Source: JAVVSK01 sp036654235
GTDB taxonomy: Bacteria; Bacillota; Clostridia; Christensenellales; CAG-138
Reading direction: 5' to 3'
Length of the DNA: 64,000 nucleotides
Assembly: GCA_036654235.1 (NCBI GenBank)
Contig: JAVVSK010000008.1
Coordinates: 29,374-93,373, forward strand
The notes under the pieces are model-generated. The model did not search any database. It worked only from the letters and a program-made list of their open reading frames with translations, and was not told the DNA's origin. Positions 1-7,908 of the stretch are shown here, piece after piece. The stretch's first letter is position 1. The number at the start of each line of letters is the position of its first letter. A program made the position numbers and the translations under genes.

Positions 1-86
1 TAATAGTGATGTTAAAATAAATACTATCTGTGCGTTTAGCTTTTGTTAATGTCACATAAATAATTCCCTGTATTGATGGAGATATT

Positions 87-1355
87 ATGTCTTATTATAT
101 TATTGACGGAGGGCATAGACTGGAAGGCGTGGTAACTATCAGTGGTTCAAAGAATGCCGCTCTTGCCATTATCCCCGCCACCATACTGTCCGGAAAACCA
201 TGTCGTATTGAAAATTTACCTCAAATTGAAGACGTTCGCGCACTTTTTGAGATTTTAGAGCTTCTCGGAGCTAGGGTAAACATCGATACCGACGGAGGAC
301 TTTTAATAGACCCAACAACTATCGACAACTCGGATGTTACTTGCGAAAAAGTAAAGGCGCTTCGCGCTTCTTACTATTTTTTGGGTGCACTTCTCGGAAG
401 ATATGGCGAAGTTCGCGTCGCCCTTCCCGGCGGATGCCCTATCGGTCCCCGCCCGATAGACCTTCATATAAAAGGCATGAAAGCTCTCGGGGCTGAAATA
501 AAAATAGAAGACAATATTATACATGCGCGCTGTAAACAGCTGGTAGGCGCGGAAATGTACCTTGATTTCGCCAGTGTCGGAGCGACTATAAATATAATGC
601 TCGCCGCCTCACGCGCTGTCGGGGTAACTACGATTAATAACGCGGCGAAAGAGCCTCATGTCGTAGATGTCGCTAATTTTTTAAACATGTGCGGCGCTAA
701 AGTCAGGGGTGCCGGAACCGATATTATACGTATAACCGGCGTTAAAACGATGCATGGCTCTACATACGCAATAATCCCGGACCAAATTGAGTCGGGAACG
801 TTCATGATAGCCGCGGCCGCTACCCGGGGCGACGTAATACTTAAAAATATAATCCCGGCGCATCTTGAAGCGATATCCGCTAAACTTATGGAAAGCGGTG
901 TCCGCGTAACCGAGAGAGACGACGGGAGGGAATATTACCTTAGGGTTCAAAGCGATGTGCGCCCGCGCGCGGTCAATATAAAGACCCTCTGCTACCCCGG
1001 ATTTCCTACGGATTTACAGCAGCCTATGATGGCTTTATTATCTGTCGCGAAAGGCGAGAGCCGAATAACCGAAACCATATTCGAGGAGCGGTTTAATCAC
1101 GTTAAAGAGCTTGTTCGTATGGGTGCGAATATAACCCTCCATGATCAGGTTGCTATCATCAACGGAGTCGATACTCTTAAACCCGCCGATTTATATGCGA
1201 CGGATCTTCGCGCTTGCGCCTCTCTCGTCGTCGCGGCGCTTATGGCGGAGGGTGAAAGTCGCGTATATAACATAAAGTACATGGATCGGGGCTATGAGTT
1301 TTTAGAGAAAAAGCTCATAGCGGTAGGCGCGGTTATAACGCGTAAGGACGATTAA
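87..1355 (+). CDS. murA: UDP-N-acetylglucosamine 1-carboxyvinyltransferase
   Basis: This cytoplasmic enzyme transfers enolpyruvate from PEP to UDP-GlcNAc, the first committed step of peptidoglycan synthesis. The 422-residue length is normal for MurA. The N-terminal GSKNAAL motif and the PGGCPIGPRPIDLH loop are visible; the loop cysteine is about residue 117, the position of the catalytic Cys that fosfomycin alkylates in this family. Because it is a Cys and not an Asp, the enzyme is predicted to be fosfomycin-sensitive. The ATG is preceded by GGAG with 7 bases of spacing. The gene stands alone and is followed by a hairpin terminator. Low-GC Firmicutes often carry two murA paralogues, and which one this is cannot be decided here. 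Confidence 0.96.
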   Translation: MSYYIIDGGHRLEGVVTISGSKNAALAIIPATILSGKPCRIENLPQIEDVRALFEILELLGARVNIDTDGGLLIDPTTIDNSDVTCEKVKALRASYYFLGALLGRYGEVRVALPGGCPIGPRPIDLHIKGMKALGAEIKIEDNIIHARCKQLVGAEMYLDFASVGATINIMLAASRAVGVTTINNAAKEPHVVDVANFLNMCGAKVRGAGTDIIRITGVKTMHGSTYAIIPDQIESGTFMIAAAATRGDVILKNIIPAHLEAISAKLMESGVRVTERDDGREYYLRVQSDVRPRAVNIKTLCYPGFPTDLQQPMMALLSVAKGESRITETIFEERFNHVKELVRMGANITLHDQVAIINGVDTLKPADLYATDLRACASLVVAALMAEGESRVYNIKYMDRGYEFLEKKLIAVGAVITRKDD

Positions 1356-1410
1356 AAGAGGCGTTTTTATTATCAAGTCCAAAAACAGCTCCGTCTGAAT
1401 TTTAAAAAAT

Positions 1411-1464
1411 AAAAAGCATCCGCACGTAAAATATGCCTATTCTTTTCCATGCGTATGCTTTTTT
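1411..1464 (+). terminator. Intrinsic terminator after murA
   Basis: The arms AAAAAGCATcCGCA (1411-1424) and TGCGtATGCTTTTT (1450-1463) pair around a 25-base loop, and the right arm runs into T residues. It also faces the end of the minus-strand gene at 1479, so it may work in both directions. Confidence 0.75.
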
Positions 1465-1478
1465 ATAAGTTTTTTAGC

Positions 1479-1799
1479 TCATCTTTTACCGTTCATCATG
1501 TTCATCATCATTTGCATCATCTGCATCTGAGAATTTTGACCTACGCCAAAATTAGGGTTCTGAGGCTTTTTATTTTGAGGCTCCGGTATTCTCGGTGATG
1601 CTTTTATCCCCAATCTGTTTTCAATTGCGTTTACTTCTCCTACCGGTAAAAACGGAGAAATGGAACCTAAAAACAGCTGTGCCTGCATAGCGCCCTGTTC
1701 CCTCAATATACGCTGAGAGAGAATCTCGGCGGGCGATTCAACTTCCCCGCGCGGCTTTTGAATGGATGGTGGTTTTGTGTAAATAGGCATTTTATCCAT
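1479..1799 (-). CDS. Small hypothetical protein with Met/Gln-rich tail
   Basis: I do not recognise this family. The predicted product is 106 residues, soluble, rich in Pro, Gln and Asn, and ends in a methionine-rich run (QMQMMQMMMNMMNGKR). A middle segment (ESPAEILSQRILREQGAMQAQLFLGSI) looks helical. The start at 1799 is chosen because AAGGG lies 9 bases upstream; an in-frame ATG at 1841 would add 14 residues but has no convincing ribosome binding site. The frame is intact with codon use like its neighbours, so it is probably expressed. It has no operon partner. A sporulation or spore-coat-associated role is possible but is only a guess. Confidence 0.6.
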   Translation of the reverse strand: MDKMPIYTKPPSIQKPRGEVESPAEILSQRILREQGAMQAQLFLGSISPFLPVGEVNAIENRLGIKASPRIPEPQNKKPQNPNFGVGQNSQMQMMQMMMNMMNGKR

Positions 1800-1962
1800 T
1801 TTGCTCAACCCTTTCTTCTTTGACGATAAAAATGACAACATAGCTCTTACGGCTATACAAAAAAAATCCGACGCACCGAACCTTCTTCAGTTGTTATTTA
1901 ATTTTATGCTGAGGAAACTCTATACGTACCTAAATTGCGCAAATTATAAATATAAAAATGTT

Positions 1963-2082
1963 TTATGAGCAAGACTGTGTAAAAATGCAGTGTCATAGAG
2001 AAAGAAGACCGTAGACAAAGGTTGAAAAGTAAAAAAAAATGCAGAATTTTAAGCCTGCATTTCTGCCGAAAATTTCCCTGTT
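1963..2082. repeat. 120-bp direct repeat, copy 1 (IS1182-type end)
   Basis: This stretch is repeated at 2901-3018 in the same orientation with only a few substitutions and a 2-base difference in an A run. It contains the end of a decayed insertion sequence (GCAAGACTGTGTAAAAATGC, from about 1968) and the last codons of its transposase, read on the minus strand. Confidence 0.85.
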
Positions 2083-2213
2083 CCCGATATTTGCACCACC
2101 CTTTTCATATTGTAGGTCAAAAAGTGCATACAAGATTCGACCCTCACACTTTCTTTAACTCTGCTCAGAAAATATATGAAGCCAAATACGCGTTTTACTG
2201 TGCCAATGTGTAG
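2049..2213 (-). pseudogene. IS1182-type transposase, C-terminal fragment
   Basis: Reading the minus strand from 2213 down to the stop at 2049-2051 gives about 54 codons. They include HIGTVKRVFGF, RVKESVRVES and HFLTYNMKRVVQISG, which follow the C-terminal pattern of IS1182-family transposases (H-P-F-G-T-x-K-R ... L-A-Y-N-x-K-R). The rest of the transposase is missing upstream, where the nitroreductase promoter region begins. The fragment is therefore 5'-truncated and non-functional. Its last ten codons and the following IS end are repeated at 2901-3018. The family assignment rests on pattern memory rather than alignment. Confidence 0.75.
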
Positions 2214-2236
2214 ATAAATTTTGTTTACTGTGTCAA

Positions 2237-2265
2237 TTTAAAAATCCGTTTAATGATGGTATAAT
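2237..2265 (+). promoter_or_regulatory. Probable promoter of the nitroreductase gene
   Basis: A perfect TATAAT (2260-2265) lies 17 bases after a weak TTTAAA (2237-2242), immediately beyond the transposase fragment. No other promoter-like sequence is closer to the gene. Confidence 0.5.
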
Positions 2266-2315
2266 ATAAAAAGTTTAGATGGAATTATTTATATGTTATG
2301 TGGGAGATGATAATA

Positions 2316-2906
2316 ATGGAAGCTATATACAATAGACGTAGCATACGAAAATATATATTAAAAGATGTGCCCAAAGAAATTATAGAGCAAATATTGCAGG
2401 CAGGTACGCTTGCGCCATCATCTAAAAACAGACAGCCATGGAAGTTTGTAGTTGTTGCAGGTTCTTATAAAAATGAAATGTTGTCATTTATGAAAGAAGG
2501 GTTGCTTCGAGAAAAAAATCAAAATGCATTACTTCCAAATAGTGCTCAGTATTTAAAAGCAGCAGAATATACGTTAGAGATCATGACGCAAGCTCCTGTT
2601 TCAGTGTTCGCAGTAAATTGTTTGGGCGTAGAATTATCTTCTATACTAACCCCTGAGGAGAGGATATATGAAATCTGTAACGCTCAATCGATAGGAGCTG
2701 CATTGGAAAATATGACGCTTACAGCTACAGAGTTGGGATTAGGTAGTTTGTGGATATGTGATATCTTTTTCGCACATCAGGAATTAAATGAATGGTTAGG
2801 CACAAATGGACAATTAGTTGCGGCAATGACATTTGGATATGCCGATGAACATCCAAATAAACGCCCTCGAAAAAATATCTCGGATATAGTAGAGTGGAGA
2901 TTATGA
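2316..2906 (+). CDS. Nitroreductase family protein
   Basis: Members of this family are FMN-dependent NAD(P)H oxidoreductases acting on nitroaromatics, quinones or flavins. The N-terminus MEAIYNRRSIRKY and the following LAPSSKNRQPWKFVVV are the classic FMN-binding signature, and ENMTLTATELGLGSLWI is the conserved C-terminal helix region. Length is 196 residues from the start at 2316, chosen because GGGAG lies 9 bases upstream; an in-frame ATG at 2298 is less likely. Base composition is more AT-rich than the flanking genes (many ATA, AAA and TTA codons). The gene lies between two decayed IS copies, and its last codon and stop fall inside the right-hand repeat, which suggests horizontal acquisition. 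The substrate is unknown. Confidence 0.9.
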   Translation: MEAIYNRRSIRKYILKDVPKEIIEQILQAGTLAPSSKNRQPWKFVVVAGSYKNEMLSFMKEGLLREKNQNALLPNSAQYLKAAEYTLEIMTQAPVSVFAVNCLGVELSSILTPEERIYEICNAQSIGAALENMTLTATELGLGSLWICDIFFAHQELNEWLGTNGQLVAAMTFGYADEHPNKRPRKNISDIVEWRL

Positions 2907-3018
2907 GCAAGGCTGTGTAAAAATGCAGGGTCATAGAGAAAGAAGACCGTAGATAAAGGTTGAAAAGTAAAAAAATGCAGGATTTTAAGCCTGCATTTCT
3001 GCCGAAAATTTCCCTGTT
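2901..3018. repeat. 120-bp direct repeat, copy 2 (IS1182-type end)
   Basis: This is the second copy of the 1963-2082 sequence. It begins with TTATGAGC, which supplies the final Leu codon and the stop of the nitroreductase. It ends at CCCTGTT, after which the two copies diverge completely. Confidence 0.85.
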
Positions 3019-3090
3019 GTCCTTTGCGTACCGTTCATCGGGCGCGGATTATAGCGTTGGTTTGGGCGCAATAACGGAAATATTATCTTC

Positions 3091-3204
3091 TTAGCACCGA
3101 AGGTCTCCAATGAGCCATATCACTTCGATATTCCGACCGCATTCGCGCTTAATTTTGCGACCGTAACGAATGCCGTTAAAGTAGCCATAGTGATTTTTGT
3201 TGCT
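3091..3204 (-). pseudogene. IS1182-type transposase, N-terminal-region fragment
   Basis: The minus strand from about 3204 to a stop at 3091 encodes YGYFNGIRYGRKIKREC followed by GRNIEVIWLIGDL. This closely follows the conserved YGYxNGxxSSRKIE(x)nNIEVMWLxGG block near the N-terminus of IS1182-family transposases. The frame then stops, and only the last ten transposase codons remain at 2985-3018, so this copy has lost its middle. It lies in the same orientation as the fragment at 2049-2213. The remaining bases to 3340 show no gene. Confidence 0.7.
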
Positions 3205-3358
3205 TACATTATACCATTTCCGGATAAAGTTTGACTGAAAAATACCGCATTTAAATGCGCGTTTTCACAAAGTCTAGCGCATTCTATAAAAAACCGCTTG
3301 AAAAAAAATTAAATATAGACTATCTTATGTTTATTAAATTATATAGGGATTGATGATA

Positions 3359-4243
3359 ATGAAACGATATATTTCTTTTGCTCTTGTTTTAATGCTTATT
3401 ATTTTGTCGGCTACATTTTCATATGCCGAAGAAGCCTTTGGAGTAACGATTTCTCCCGAATCATATTCGCTTCCGCAGGGAGAATCGACCCAGCTAACCG
3501 CTACGGTTAACGTTCCCGAGGGAGAAAGTAGCGAGGTTATTTGGTCAAGCGACGAAAATAGCGTCTATGTAAATGAAAAGGGCTTTGTGACCGTAAAGGA
3601 AGACGCTCCTATCGGAGCTATAGCGACGATAACCGCGAGATCGGTGTTTGATCCTACCCTCTTTGGAACCTGCCAAATAACTATAACGGGATTTCTCTAT
3701 ACCGTCCTCTTTTACGGATTCGGGTGCAATATTTTAAGCTGTCAGAGGATTCCCTATGGTGAAGCGGCGGAAGCGCCGGAACCGGAGCAGCATGAGGGGT
3801 ATGAGTTTATCGAATGGAGCGAGGACTTTTCGTTTATAACAAGGGATACCTACGTATCCCCATATTACAGCCGAATAAAATTAGATGTCCTGTTTTTAGA
3901 TTACGACGAAACTGTACTTAAAGAAGATATCGTTATATATGAAAACAGCGCAATCCCGCCCGAAGATCCTTCGCGGTCGGGGTATACATTTGTCGGTTGG
4001 GATACCGACTATTCTTGTGTTACTAAGGATTTAACTATAACCGCTACTTATTCCTTAAACGGCATATTAGGAGACGCGAACGGAGACGGAGAGGTGAGCA
4101 GCGGTGACGTTGGTTTTATACTTCGCGCCATAATTAACCTTGAGATAATAGATGATGAGAACGCCGTCATATCCGACTATAATAAAGACGAGCGCGTTAA
4201 TTCAGGCGATGCCTCCGCTATACTTCACTTATTAGTTGATTAA
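3359..4243 (+). CDS. Secreted protein with Big2, InlB-type repeats and type I dockerin
   Basis: The 294-residue product has a signal peptide (about 1-24, ending SYAEE), then a bacterial Ig-like Big2 domain (about 25-110, containing VIWSSDENSVYVNEKGFVTV). Two InlB B-repeat-like units of about 55 residues follow (GYEFIEWSED and GYTFVGWDTD cores). The C-terminal type I dockerin (about 235-294) has two calcium-loop segments, LGDANGDGEVSSGDV and SDYNKDERVNSGDA. Dockerins dock on cohesin scaffoldins, so this is probably an exported, surface-complexed non-catalytic protein. The start at 3359 is preferred over TTG 3350 or ATG 3353 because AGGGA sits 9 bases upstream. No cohesin gene is in the window. 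Confidence 0.85.
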   Translation: MKRYISFALVLMLIILSATFSYAEEAFGVTISPESYSLPQGESTQLTATVNVPEGESSEVIWSSDENSVYVNEKGFVTVKEDAPIGAIATITARSVFDPTLFGTCQITITGFLYTVLFYGFGCNILSCQRIPYGEAAEAPEPEQHEGYEFIEWSEDFSFITRDTYVSPYYSRIKLDVLFLDYDETVLKEDIVIYENSAIPPEDPSRSGYTFVGWDTDYSCVTKDLTITATYSLNGILGDANGDGEVSSGDVGFILRAIINLEIIDDENAVISDYNKDERVNSGDASAILHLLVD

Positions 4244-4260
4244 AGATATATTTTAATTTT

Positions 4261-4300
4261 AAAAAGCGTGCGTCCGATAATTTTTTGGCGGCGCTTTTTT
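4261..4300 (+). terminator. Intrinsic terminator after the dockerin gene
   Basis: AAAAAGCG (4261-4268) pairs with CGCTTTTT (4292-4299), with extra GC pairing inside and T residues at the end. Confidence 0.65.
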
Positions 4301-4372
4301 ACTGTTCCCGGCTTTTAAAAAATGAATATTTTAAAGCTTCGCGGTGCATACTTCAAAACAGAGGTGATAAAA

Positions 4373-4828
4373 ATGAAATTGACACAAAAAGAAATCAGCT
4401 TATTAAATGAGCTGAAGGCGCAGGAGCAAGTTTGCGTTGAAAAATATAAACGCTATTCGAACGAAGCGAACGATAATCAGCTAAAACTTGCGTTTACGAA
4501 GATAGGTCAGCATGAAACGGAACATATAAATACGCTAAACGCTATATTGAGCGGCGTTGAACCGACTTTACCGCCCGTTAATAACGCGGGAGAAACTTTT
4601 ACTAAGACCTACGCAACTCTTTCAACGGATCAAAAGGCACAGGCGGATTGTTACCTTTGTACCGATGCTCTGTCAAGCGAAAAGCACGTTTCTTCGCTTT
4701 ACGACACATGCGTATTTGAATTTGCGCAGCCCGCTCTTCGTCAAGCACTTAGCCATATTCAAAAAGAGGAACAGAATCACGGAAAAATAATATACGACTA
4801 TATGGCGGCGAACGCTATGTACAACTGA
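4373..4828 (+). CDS. CotF-like spore coat / ferritin-like protein
   Basis: The 151-residue product is all-helical and belongs with CotF-type coat proteins and related ferritin-like proteins. An N-terminal helix is followed by KIGQHETEHINTLNAILSG, a Q-rich linker, and a C-terminal helix with ALSHIQKEEQNHGKIIYDYM. The E-x-x-H pairs resemble ferritin-like metal ligands, but activity is not implied. GAGGTG lies 6 bases before the ATG at 4373, so the upstream in-frame ATG at 4322 is not used. The gene is monocistronic, with a strong terminator after it. Expression in the mother cell during sporulation is inferred from the family. Confidence 0.75.
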   Translation: MKLTQKEISLLNELKAQEQVCVEKYKRYSNEANDNQLKLAFTKIGQHETEHINTLNAILSGVEPTLPPVNNAGETFTKTYATLSTDQKAQADCYLCTDALSSEKHVSSLYDTCVFEFAQPALRQALSHIQKEEQNHGKIIYDYMAANAMYN

Positions 4829-4899
4829 GCTTATAAGTTTTAAGTATATTAAATCAGCGCTTTATAGGCTTTAAAAAGCACTCGAATTTTATCGGTACG

Positions 4900-4927
4900 C
4901 GGCGGGATTATTTCCCCGCCGTTTTTT
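4900..4927 (+). terminator. Intrinsic terminator after the CotF-like gene
   Basis: CGGCGGG (4900-4906) pairs with CCCGCCG (4915-4921) and is followed by six T residues. Confidence 0.85.
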
Positions 4928-5139
4928 ATTATCCGTTCCGTTCCTAAGCACGTAAAAAACGATATAATAAAGTTGCGCTGAATTATCATTTTTTATTAAA
5001 AAACAAAATAAACTGTAGGCATTAGAAACAGGCTCGTTTTTAACACAAAAAACGTTAAAAACATCTATTATATCTTCCCTTTCATCTTTACCGCTATTTG
5101 TGTTAGAATAAGGGGTATCATAAAAGGAGACTGTATTAA

Positions 5140-5547
5140 ATGAAAAAAATTTTACCTATTGTTCTCGTGCTTATTATTTTGCTTTCGTTCTCATCTTGCG
5201 CGCCGGGCGAGGAGCTTCCGCTTTTAAACGCGGGAATCTTCGAGGGAGTAAATCAAGATCCGAACGCGGCGTTTAATCCAAAGTTAACCATATACGGGGA
5301 TGACACTTATAAACTCGAATTTGCCGATGGAATATATTGTTTAGGGTCGTTTTCCGTTAAAGATGAACAAAATAAGATTCTTCGCTTTAAGGTAGAAAGC
5401 TTTAGCGGAGAAACTAAGTTTAATGCTGACGAAATTGAAATGCTATTAAGAGACGACAACTCTTTGCTTATAAAAACGGAACTTAAAGGTTATATAATGA
5501 GCGATACTGCTTTTTCAAGGACGTTGAGAGGTACGCCTGAGCTATGA
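5140..5547 (+). CDS. Small lipoprotein of unknown function
   Basis: The 135-residue product begins with MKKILPIVLVLIILLSFSSC, a lipoprotein signal peptide with Cys 20 as the predicted lipidated residue. The mature part looks like a small beta-rich domain (YGDDTYKLEFADGIYCLGSFS), similar to the short lipocalin-like or META-like lipoproteins common in Clostridia, though I cannot name the family. AAGGAGA lies 9 bases before the ATG. Its TGA overlaps the ATG of nagA in an ATGA, so the two are translationally coupled. A link to cell-wall amino sugar recovery is suggested only by this coupling. Confidence 0.7.
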   Translation: MKKILPIVLVLIILLSFSSCAPGEELPLLNAGIFEGVNQDPNAAFNPKLTIYGDDTYKLEFADGIYCLGSFSVKDEQNKILRFKVESFSGETKFNADEIEMLLRDDNSLLIKTELKGYIMSDTAFSRTLRGTPEL

Positions 5548-6683
5548 CTATTTCAAAGCTCTTTGGCAAGGCACTTTTAGGGGAACGCAGACTTGTCCCG
5601 TGCGAAATCCGTTTTTCGGATAAAATAGAATCAATTAAAAAATTACCGTCCGTCGGAAAAACCGCGCCAATCATCGCGCCTGGTTTTATAGACGTACATA
5701 CGCACGGCGCAATGATGGCGGAGGCAATGGATGCTGACGAGCGCTCTCTTTCAAACATGGCTGCATTTCACCTAAAAAAGGGGACGACCGGGTTTTTGCC
5801 GACGCTAATGAGCGCCTGCGAAGAAAAGCTTATGTGCGCTGCAATGACCGTTGCGCACGCAATGGAAACGGATTCGAGAATTTTAGGTCTTAATCTCGAG
5901 GGTCCGTTTTTATCGCAAAAAAAGCGGGGTGCGCATGACTTAGCGGCGTTAAAGCCTATAGACATGGCGCTTTTTGAACGGCTTTCCACCGTTGCTCCCG
6001 TTCGCCTTATAACCGTTGCCCCGGAGCTTGACAACGCGCTTCTCTTTATCGAGGAAGCGTGTAAAAAAACGGTTGTATCATTGGGACATTCGAACGCTGA
6101 TTATGAAACGGCGCGCGCGGCCTTTGAAATCGGAGCAAAACACGTTACGCATCTTTTTAACGCCATGCCTCCGTTTTTACATCGCGATCCGGGTCTCTTC
6201 GGTGCGGCAATCGACTTTTCCGCCTCGGCGGAGCTTATATTGGATCTTATCCATATTGACCCTAGCGTTGCACGCGCCGCCTTTAGGCTGTTTAGCGAAA
6301 GGCTCGTCCTTATAAGCGACTCTATTTTTACCGCCGGTCTCGAAAACGGCGAATACACTAAAAATAATATTACCATCTACCTAAAGAACGCGGAGGCGCG
6401 ATTAAAGGACGGAACTCTAGCGGGTTCTTCTATAGGTCTTATAGATGCCGTTAAAAACGCGGTTGCGATAGGGATACCGATAGAAAGGGCGTTATACGCC
6501 GCATCGGTAGCTCCGGCTAAGGCTATAGGAGTTTTCGACGAACGCGGTTCTATCGAAGAAGGAAAGCGCGCGGATCTTGTAATTTTAAACGCGAAACTCG
6601 ATATCGTTGACGTTTTTCTTTCGGGGGAATCGGTTTATGAAAAACCAGCAAAGCGCGCTGCGCGAAAGGTTGCTCTCGTTTAA
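5544..6683 (+). CDS. nagA: N-acetylglucosamine-6-phosphate deacetylase
   Basis: This enzyme hydrolyses GlcNAc-6-P to glucosamine-6-P and acetate in amino-sugar catabolism and peptidoglycan recycling. The 379-residue length is normal. Amidohydrolase features are in order: PGFIDVHTHG metal-ligand histidines (about 48-57), LNLEGPF with the Glu ligand, VSLGHSNADYETA and THLFNAMPP with later His ligands, and LISDSIFTAG with the catalytic Asp (about 256). A C-terminal AGSSIGLIDAVKNA segment and GSIEEGKRADLVIL close the composite beta domain. There is no nagB or PTS gene beside it. It overlaps the preceding lipoprotein gene by 4 bases. Confidence 0.95.
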   Translation: MTISKLFGKALLGERRLVPCEIRFSDKIESIKKLPSVGKTAPIIAPGFIDVHTHGAMMAEAMDADERSLSNMAAFHLKKGTTGFLPTLMSACEEKLMCAAMTVAHAMETDSRILGLNLEGPFLSQKKRGAHDLAALKPIDMALFERLSTVAPVRLITVAPELDNALLFIEEACKKTVVSLGHSNADYETARAAFEIGAKHVTHLFNAMPPFLHRDPGLFGAAIDFSASAELILDLIHIDPSVARAAFRLFSERLVLISDSIFTAGLENGEYTKNNITIYLKNAEARLKDGTLAGSSIGLIDAVKNAVAIGIPIERALYAASVAPAKAIGVFDERGSIEEGKRADLVILNAKLDIVDVFLSGESVYEKPAKRAARKVALV

Positions 6684-6713
6684 CCCGAAGCGGACAGCAA
6701 AATTAAAAAAAAT

Positions 6714-6757
6714 ATCGCCGATTGCTTTTTTTAATTTTGCAATCGGCGATTTATTAT
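6714..6757. terminator. Bidirectional terminator between nagA and the acetyltransferase-like gene
   Basis: ATCGCCGATTGC (6714-6725) and GCAATCGGCGAT (6739-6750) form a perfect 12-bp stem. Runs of A before it and T after it allow it to serve both converging genes. Confidence 0.9.
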
Positions 6758-6763
6758 TTAGTT

Positions 6764-7897
6764 TTATTTATCTGCTATTTTCTGATCTACTCGCTTTATA
6801 AAGCATCTTCGCGTCTTATGGTTAACGTGTTCAAAAAATTTCCATTGCGCCTGTACCTGTTCATTACTCTCCATCATAGGTCCGGTTTCGGCAAACTTAA
6901 TATTCATCTTTAAAGCGCTTTGCATTACATAGTTGATAAGGATTGCGTTTACTCCGTCCCCTTGCATATCCGGGCGCACAGCTACCAAAAACATATCAAG
7001 GAGATCGTTTTTATGGGTAGCTTTTAATATTCTAAATAAACCAAAAGGCAATAATCTTCCGTTGCTCTTTTTTATCGCAAGAGCTATCGATGGTTCAGTG
7101 ATTCCGAAAGCGACAAGCTCCTCATTTTCGTTAAGAACGATACAAGTAAAGCGCGGATCTAAAAGCGGTATAAATTTATTTGTATATTTTTTTATTTGTG
7201 CGGGGTTTAGCGGAACTACCCCGTAAAGATGTGCATAGGCATCATTTAAAAGTTTAAAGAGGTCATCCTTATATTTAAAAACGTCAAGACGCGTTTTCAT
7301 ATCTACCAGATGCAGCTTATAGCGTTTCATAACGGCGGCGGCAAGGCGTTCTATTCGTTCGCAGCTTTCGGGGAGCGTTATCTTATATTCGACCCAATCG
7401 ACATCTTTTACAAAGCCCAATTTCGTAAGATGGTCGATATAGTATGGATGATTATAGTAAGTAAAAAACTGCCCACGTTCCTCAAAACCCTTTATAAGCA
7501 TACCTTCCCTATCGAGGTCGCAAAATCCGAGGGGACCGTGAAGCTCTATGCATTCGGTTTTACGCGCATAATCCTCAACAGCGTCAAAAAGAGCCTTCGA
7601 AACTTCATAGTCGTCTATAAAATCGACTTCTGAAAAGCGCATTCGTTTATAGCCCCATTTTTCGTTCGCCTTATTGCTAAGAATCGCACCTATACGCCCG
7701 ACGATTCGCCCGTCTTTATACGCTAAAAAACATTTTGTTTCACAGTATGAGTAAGCTGGGTTTTTTTCAGTCCAATCTTCAACCTCTTCCGCAAAAAGAG
7801 GTGGAATATAATATTCGCAATCACGATAAAGCTCGTTCGGAAAGTTCATGAACTTTTTAAGCGCCGATTTTCCTTTAACTTCTTCTATAATAACCAA
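6764..7897 (-). CDS. GNAT-like N-acetyltransferase domain protein
   Basis: The 377-residue soluble protein has a GNAT-like fold. An N-terminal segment (ETKCFLAYKDGRIVGRIGAI) resembles the acetyl-CoA-binding strand region, a central SEVDFIDDYEVSKALFDAVEDYA helix follows, and the C-terminal half carries DMFLVAVRPDMQGDGVNAILINYVM, the likely acetyl-CoA loop. The family is widespread in Firmicutes and Bacteroidetes, but its substrate is not known to me. The start is a TTG with GAGGTG 8 to 9 bases upstream. It lies 11 bases after mgtE on the same strand, so it is probably co-transcribed with it. Confidence 0.7.
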   Translation of the reverse strand: MVIIEEVKGKSALKKFMNFPNELYRDCEYYIPPLFAEEVEDWTEKNPAYSYCETKCFLAYKDGRIVGRIGAILSNKANEKWGYKRMRFSEVDFIDDYEVSKALFDAVEDYARKTECIELHGPLGFCDLDREGMLIKGFEERGQFFTYYNHPYYIDHLTKLGFVKDVDWVEYKITLPESCERIERLAAAVMKRYKLHLVDMKTRLDVFKYKDDLFKLLNDAYAHLYGVVPLNPAQIKKYTNKFIPLLDPRFTCIVLNENEELVAFGITEPSIALAIKKSNGRLLPFGLFRILKATHKNDLLDMFLVAVRPDMQGDGVNAILINYVMQSALKMNIKFAETGPMMESNEQVQAQWKFFEHVNHKTRRCFIKRVDQKIADK

Positions 7898-7908
7898 AAT
7901 GAATCACC

